From positions 2,222,001 to 2,286,000 of the forward strand of contig NC_010125.1 in assembly GCF_000067045.1 (NCBI RefSeq): DNA of 64,000 nt, in the 5' to 3' direction. Of this stretch, positions 59,795 to 64,000 are shown piece after piece. The notes under the pieces were generated by a model that was given only the letters and a program-made list of their open reading frames with translations, was not told the origin of the DNA and searched no databases. The first letter of the stretch is position 1. Every line of letters starts with the position of its first letter. Position numbers and translations under genes: made by a program. Source of the DNA: Gluconacetobacter diazotrophicus PA1 5. GTDB lineage: Bacteria; Pseudomonadota; Alphaproteobacteria; Acetobacterales; Acetobacteraceae.

Positions 59795-60997
59795 TCAGCC
59801 CGGCACGGACAGATCCGTCAACCGTCGATGTTCTTCCATCGCGAATCGGTCCGTCATTCCGGCTATATAATCGGCCACGACCCGGCGCGCACCGGTCTGG
59901 TCCGCCCCGCGCGCCTGCTGCCGCCAGCCGTCCGGCAGCAGCGACAGGTCATCGGCCAGGATCGAGAAGATGGATTCGACCGCCATGCGCGCCTTGCGCG
60001 TCATGCGGTTGACCCGCCAGTGCCGGTACAGCCGTGCGTAGAGGAAGGTGCGGATGGCCCCGTTATCGCGCGCCATGGCGGGGCTGTAGGCCACGACCGG
60101 TGCCTCCGCCCGGCGCACGTCGTCGGCCGAACGGGGGGCCAGCCGTTCCAGGTTGCGCCGCGTCTGCTCCGTCAGGTCCACCGCCAGCGCATTGATGACC
60201 CGGCGGATGGTTTCGTGGCGCATCCGGTCGTCCACATGCAGGTCGGCGGCATGCAGGCCGGGTGCCTGCGGCGCCGAGGCCGGCAGGTCCGCCCCCCCGG
60301 CCAGTTGCCGGACCTGCGCCAGCGCCGCCCCCACCAACCGGCAGGCCCGCAGGTCCGACAGGCACAGCAGCCCCGCGCGCAGCCCGTCATCCAGGTCGTG
60401 GGCGTGATAGGCGATGTCGTCGGCCATCGCCGCGACCTGGGCCTCGACCGGCGCGAAGGTGGTCAGGTCCAGACCCAGCCGTTCGGCATAGCGCGCGACA
60501 TAGCCCGTCGGGTGGTCCACCGGCCCGTTATGCTTGATCAGGCCTTCCAGCGTTTCCCATGTCAGGTTCAGCCCGTCGAAGCCGAAATAGCGGCGCTCCA
60601 GTTGCGTCACCTGGCGCAGGGTCTGGGTGTTGTGGTCGAACCCGCCCCAGGCGCGCATCGCCGCCGCCAGCGCGTCCTCGCCCGCATGGCCGAAGGGCGT
60701 GTGGCCCAGATCGTGGGCCAGGGCCAGCGTTTCCGTCAGGTCTTCGTCCACCCCCAGGTTCCGGGCGATGGACCGCGCGATCTGCGCGACCTCCAGCGAA
60801 TGGGTCAGGCGGGTACGGAAGAAGTCGCCCTGATGATTGACGAAGACCTGGGTCTTGTATTGCAGGGTGCGGAAGCCCGCCGAATGCAGGACACGGTCGC
60901 GGTCACGCTGCCACGGCGTGCGGCTGGGCGATTCGGGTTCGGCATGCAGCCGGCCCCGGGCGGTGGCAGGCTGGACAGCGTAGGGTGCGATGCTCAT
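59795..60997 (-). CDS. dgt: Deoxyguanosinetriphosphate triphosphohydrolase-like HD protein
   Basis: 400 residues. The HD-domain metal ligands are in FRTRLTHSLEVAQIARSIAR, LALAHDLGHTPFGHAGEDAL and MADDIAYHAHDLDDGL, with DRDRVLHSAGFRTLQYKTQV as the family start. It hydrolyses dNTPs to deoxynucleosides and triphosphate and controls dNTP pools. The ATG at 60997 follows GGAGTGAGGGTATAT, so earlier in-frame starts are rejected. It diverges from the ErpA-like gene. Confidence 0.92.
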   Translation of the reverse strand: MSIAPYAVQPATARGRLHAEPESPSRTPWQRDRDRVLHSAGFRTLQYKTQVFVNHQGDFFRTRLTHSLEVAQIARSIARNLGVDEDLTETLALAHDLGHTPFGHAGEDALAAAMRAWGGFDHNTQTLRQVTQLERRYFGFDGLNLTWETLEGLIKHNGPVDHPTGYVARYAERLGLDLTTFAPVEAQVAAMADDIAYHAHDLDDGLRAGLLCLSDLRACRLVGAALAQVRQLAGGADLPASAPQAPGLHAADLHVDDRMRHETIRRVINALAVDLTEQTRRNLERLAPRSADDVRRAEAPVVAYSPAMARDNGAIRTFLYARLYRHWRVNRMTRKARMAVESIFSILADDLSLLPDGWRQQARGADQTGARRVVADYIAGMTDRFAMEEHRRLTDLSVPG

Positions 60998-61107
60998 ATA
61001 TACCCTCACTCCCGGATAGGCGCCCCTGTCGATACCCCGCCCGGCGCCGCAAGACCAGCACGGGCTGCGGCCTTGGCCGCATGTTGCCCGCACGAGGATG
61101 GTATCCC

Positions 61108-61479
61108 ATGGACACAGCTTCCACCCCTACCCCCGATACGCGCTTTCGCGTCTCCCCCCAGGCCGTCACCCGGCTGGAGGAAATCGTGGCGGCCGAGCCG
61201 GCCCCGGAGGGCGCCGCCGCCCCCGGCCTGCGCGTCAGCGTGCTGGCCGGTGGGTGCAACGGCTTCCAGTACAGCTTCGCCCTGGACGGCGAGCGCCGCG
61301 CCGACGACGTTCTCATTCCCGCCGGGCAGTCGCATGTGGTGGTCGATCCGGCCAGCATGGACCTGCTGGACGGGGCGGAACTGCATTTCAACGATTCGCT
61401 GATGGGCGCGCATTTCACCATCCGCAACCCCAATGCCACGTCGTCCTGCGGGTGCGGCACCAGCTTTTCCATCGATTGA
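61108..61479 (+). CDS. erpA: A-type iron-sulfur carrier (ErpA/IscA-like)
   Basis: 123 residues. FRVSPQAVTRLEEIVAAEP begins the HesB fold; the three cluster-binding cysteines are in VLAGGCNGFQYSF and ATSSCGCGTSFSID (CxxxxC-G-C pattern at the end). It delivers Fe-S clusters to apoproteins. The start at 61108 (MDTASTP) is preceded by GAGGATGGTATCCC. xthA begins 16 bp after its stop. ErpA versus another A-type carrier cannot be decided without comparison. Confidence 0.87.
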   Translation: MDTASTPTPDTRFRVSPQAVTRLEEIVAAEPAPEGAAAPGLRVSVLAGGCNGFQYSFALDGERRADDVLIPAGQSHVVVDPASMDLLDGAELHFNDSLMGAHFTIRNPNATSSCGCGTSFSID

Positions 61480-61495
61480 GCGTCCGGCCGCATTG

Positions 61496-62272
61496 ATGAA
61501 AATCGCAAGCTGGAACGTCAATTCGGTCCGCCAGCGCCAGGCGCATGTCCTGGACTGGCTGGAGCGGGAAAAGCCCGACCTGCTCGGCCTTCAGGAAATC
61601 AAGTGCGAGGACGCGTCCTTTCCCGCCGAGGCCTTCCGCGCGGCGGGATATGACTGCGTGGTCGTGGGGCAGAAAAGCTATAACGGCGTCGCCATCCTGT
61701 CGCGCCTGCCCTTTTCCGTCACGGCGCGGGCCCTGCCGTTCCTGGACGGCGAGGCGCTGCAGGCGCGCTATGTGGAAATCGAGGCCGGGGGCCTGACCTT
61801 CGGCAACCTGTATCTGCCCAACGGCAATTCCGGCGGCAGCGCGGGCTACGAGGCCAAGCTGGCGTTCATGGAGGCCCTGGCCCTGCACGCCAGGGCGCTG
61901 CTGGAGGCCGGGCGGGATTTCGTCCTGGCGGGCGATTACAATGTCTGCCCCACCGACGAGGATTGCGCGCCGGGCGCCCTGCCGCCCACCGATGCGCTGG
62001 TCAGGCCGGAATCGCGCGCGGCCTTCCGCCGCCTGATCTGGCTGGGCCTGACGGATGCGCTGCGGGCGCTGCACCCGCACGGGCGGTACTATACGTTCTG
62101 GGACTACCAGGCCGGTGCGTGGCCGCGCGATTGCGGGCTGCGGATCGACCACGCCCTGCTGTCGCCGCGTATCGCGGAACGGCTGGACAGCGCCCAGCCC
62201 GACCGGGACGAGCGCGGCCGCGCCCAGCCGTCCGACCACGTGCCGCTGGTCATCACGCTGGACGGACCCTGA
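61496..62272 (+). CDS. xthA: Exodeoxyribonuclease III
   Basis: 258 residues of the EEP fold. MKIASWNVNSVRQRQAHVLD, LLGLQEIKCEDASFP, NLYLPNGNSGGSAGYE, FVLAGDYNVCPTDEDC, YTFWDYQAGAWPRDCGLRID and QPSDHVPLVITL provide the metal-binding Asn/Glu, the catalytic Asp-Asn pair and the final histidine. It is the AP endonuclease/3'-5' exonuclease of base-excision repair. A bidirectional terminator follows. Confidence 0.95.
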   Translation: MKIASWNVNSVRQRQAHVLDWLEREKPDLLGLQEIKCEDASFPAEAFRAAGYDCVVVGQKSYNGVAILSRLPFSVTARALPFLDGEALQARYVEIEAGGLTFGNLYLPNGNSGGSAGYEAKLAFMEALALHARALLEAGRDFVLAGDYNVCPTDEDCAPGALPPTDALVRPESRAAFRRLIWLGLTDALRALHPHGRYYTFWDYQAGAWPRDCGLRIDHALLSPRIAERLDSAQPDRDERGRAQPSDHVPLVITLDGP

Positions 62273-62303
62273 AACACGGGGGCCTGAAAGACGGGGACAT
62301 GAA

Positions 62304-62330
62304 AAAGGCCGGGCGCGAAGCCCGGCCTTT
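62304..62330. terminator. Bidirectional terminator between xthA and the WxxGxW gene
   Basis: AAAGGCCGGGC-GCGAA-GCCCGGCCTTT, an 11-bp stem including the A/T ends, lying between convergent genes 32 bp after the xthA stop and 7 bp after the other. Confidence 0.9.
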
Positions 62331-62336
62331 CCCTTA

Positions 62337-62675
62337 TCACCAGCCGGGGCGGACCCAGACCCAGCGCGGACCACGCTGTTCCCACCGGCCGGCGCCCCAG
62401 CCGCCATGCCGGCCATACCGGACATAGCGCCCCGGCACCCAGACATAACCGCCATTGCCCCAGTCCCAGCCGCCCTGCTGCCAGACCCAGCCCCGCCGCG
62501 GCGGCGGCACGACTTCGGCACGCGGCGGCGGCATGGGCGGTGGGGCCCATCCGGGAGTGACGGGACCGTACCGATAGGGCTGCGCAAGGGCCGGCGACGC
62601 GTCGTACGTCGTCAATGCCCCGCCTGCGAGCACGCCCAGCGCCAGAAGGGTGCCGCGGACAATCTGCCTGCTCAT
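62337..62675 (-). CDS. Secreted Trp/Gly-repeat (WxxGxW-type) protein
   Basis: 112 residues. A signal peptide (GTLLALGVLAGGALTTYDAS, cleavage probably after ALA in PALAQP) leads to a Pro-rich stretch and then Trp/Gly repeats: WVWQQGGWDWGNGGYVWVPG, followed by RYVRYGRHGGWG and GRWEQRGPRWVWV. Proteins of this type are small envelope proteins of unknown function. Start chosen from MSRQIVRGT, preceded by AGGAGATTGTTTTCAC. Confidence 0.75.
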   Translation of the reverse strand: MSRQIVRGTLLALGVLAGGALTTYDASPALAQPYRYGPVTPGWAPPPMPPPRAEVVPPPRRGWVWQQGGWDWGNGGYVWVPGRYVRYGRHGGWGAGRWEQRGPRWVWVRPGW

Positions 62676-62789
62676 GTGAAAACAATCTCCTGCATGCGGG
62701 CGGGTATTCCTGCCGCTCCGTCAATGCATTGTGGTCCGATTATCGTGGCGGCGGAATGGCGAAAGATGGCCGTATGTAACAAGAACCCG

Positions 62790-64000
62790 TCAGAGCGTCG
62801 GGCGGCCGCCCCGGCGCGAGGTGGCCAGCCCCAGGACCAGGATCAGCGCCAGGGTCACGCTGCCCAGTTCGATCTGCACCCGGGTGTCGGGGGTCAGCAT
62901 CATCGTCACCATCACCAGCAGGATGGCGGCGACCGTCAGCCATGACAGATACGGAAACAGCAGCATCGGAAAGGCCGGATGGCGCCCCGCGCGCTTCATC
63001 TGGCGGCGCAGGCTGATCTGGGCGAACACCACCATCAGGTAGTCGAACAGGATCACCGCGCCCGAGGCGTTGAGCAGGAAGCCGAAGACTTCGCCCGGGA
63101 AGGTCGAGGCCACCACCGTCAGCACGGACGCCACCAGCGCCCCAGTGGAAATGGCCCGGCGCGGCGCGCCGCTGGGACCGGTTCGGACCAGCCAGCCCGG
63201 CGCGTCGCCATGCGCCGCCATTTCGAACAGGATGCGCGAGGTGACATAGAGGGTGGAATTCAGGCACGAGGCGATCGCGACCAGCACCACCAGCGTCATC
63301 GCGCCCTCGGCCCCCGGAATGCCGATGCGGTGCAGCACCTCGAGGAACGGGGAATGGCCGGGCTGCACCTGGTTCCACGGAACCAGGCACAGGATGACGC
63401 CCAGCGACGCCATGTAGAACAGCATCACCCGGATCACGACGGTACGGATGGCCTGGACGATGTTGCGGCCGGGGTCGTCGGTTTCCGCCGCCGCGACGGT
63501 GGCGATTTCCGCCCCCGCGAAGGTGAACAGGATCGCCGGCAGCAGGGACAGCGACGCGCTGAAGCCATGCGGCATGAACCCGCCCTGGTCCCACAGATGC
63601 GCAAGCCCGCCATGCAGCGGCGGCCCGATCACCCCGAACAGCGCCAGCCCGGCAATGACCGTGAACACGCCGATCGCCGTGATCTTCATCAGCGAGAACC
63701 AGAATTCGAACTCGCCATAGCCCCGGACCGAGCCCATGTTCACGCCGGTCATGACCGCCGTCAGCCCCAGCGCCACGCCCAGGGGCGGCACCCCCAGCAT
63801 CGGCCCCGCGACCATGCCCGCCGCCTTGGCCTCGACCGACGCCACGACAACCCAGAACAGCCAGTACGACCAGCCTGTGACGAAGGCCGCCCGATGGCCC
63901 AGGCCGCGCCGGACATGGCCCACGAACGACCCGGCATCGGGGCAGTCGATCGCCATTTCACCCAGCATGCGCATGACCAGGAACACCATCAGCCCGGCCA
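62790..64000 (-). CDS. Amino acid permease (APC superfamily), N-terminus beyond the window
   Basis: About 403 residues of a 12-span transporter of the AAT/GabP-like group. MVFLVMRMLGEMAIDCPDAG (span 2-3 region), WSYWLFWVVVASVEAKAAG, EFWFSLMKITAIGVFTV, ILFTFAGAEIATVAAAETDD and LNSTLYVTSRILFEMAAHGD are typical. The substrate (GABA, arginine, aromatic or other amino acid) cannot be assigned. The coding frame is open through base 64000, so about 50 N-terminal residues are missing. Confidence 0.85.
   Translation of the reverse strand, partial: AGLMVFLVMRMLGEMAIDCPDAGSFVGHVRRGLGHRAAFVTGWSYWLFWVVVASVEAKAAGMVAGPMLGVPPLGVALGLTAVMTGVNMGSVRGYGEFEFWFSLMKITAIGVFTVIAGLALFGVIGPPLHGGLAHLWDQGGFMPHGFSASLSLLPAILFTFAGAEIATVAAAETDDPGRNIVQAIRTVVIRVMLFYMASLGVILCLVPWNQVQPGHSPFLEVLHRIGIPGAEGAMTLVVLVAIASCLNSTLYVTSRILFEMAAHGDAPGWLVRTGPSGAPRRAISTGALVASVLTVVASTFPGEVFGFLLNASGAVILFDYLMVVFAQISLRRQMKRAGRHPAFPMLLFPYLSWLTVAAILLVMVTMMLTPDTRVQIELGSVTLALILVLGLATSRRGGRPTL

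Overview
The window is GC-rich, densely packed alphaproteobacterial chromosome. A fused shikimate kinase/3-dehydroquinate synthase, a GNAT-Nudix fusion, a galactonate (dgo) operon, the tatB-tatC-serS and scpA-scpB clusters and several periplasmic sugar or oxidation proteins point to an acetic acid bacterium (Acetobacteraceae, Gluconacetobacter/Komagataeibacter-like). That placement is an inference from gene content; no rRNA or tRNA gene was seen.

Region 1 (1-11.6 kb): an overlapping operon on the minus strand, iclR-type regulator, dgoK, dgoA, dgoD and the start of a short-chain dehydrogenase, converts D-galactonate to pyruvate and glyceraldehyde-3-phosphate. It is followed by yajC, a DUF815 ATPase, a Rieske oxygenase, the GNAT-Nudix fusion, an SMP-30 lactonase, a MoaB-like protein, accA and xerD. 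Region 2 (11.6-31.3 kb): aroKB, an OmpA-type porin, gtrA, tenA, alaS, a beta-carbonic anhydrase, a secreted EEP-family protein, an aldo/keto reductase, Nudix, cupin and Rossmann proteins, hdeD, rpsD, prfC, a MATE exporter, cysS (carrying a one-base frameshift near its end) and trmJ.

Region 3 (31.3-42.3 kb): a complete type I-E CRISPR-Cas system, cas3, cas8e, cse2, cas7e, cas5e, cas6e, cas1e, cas2e, leader, then an array of 23 repeats and 22 spacers, all on the minus strand. The interval between cas3 and cas8e holds what I consider the most important object here: a degenerate repeat-spacer-repeat unit whose 31-nt pseudo-spacer matches a site about 100 bp downstream, in the cas8e upstream region. 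It matches 14 of the first 17 positions. Two of the three mismatches (6 and 12) lie at positions that Cascade flips out of the duplex, and the site is preceded by the canonical type I-E PAM AAG. This is the layout of a crRNA-like regulator (CreR/CreA type) that would direct Cascade to its own operon's control region. A short reading frame with a strong Shine-Dalgarno sequence lies between the target and cas8e.

Region 4 (42.3-64 kb): gltX, a small acidic protein, pncB, class II DAHP synthase, a secreted small protein, gor, fpr, a SUV3-like helicase, then a minus-strand cluster dgt, argS, SPOR protein, scpA, scpB, tatB, tatC, serS. The window ends with erpA-like, xthA, a WxxGxW-type secreted protein and a partial amino-acid permease. 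Most operons use 4-bp ATGA or GTGA stop/start overlaps, consistent with translational coupling.
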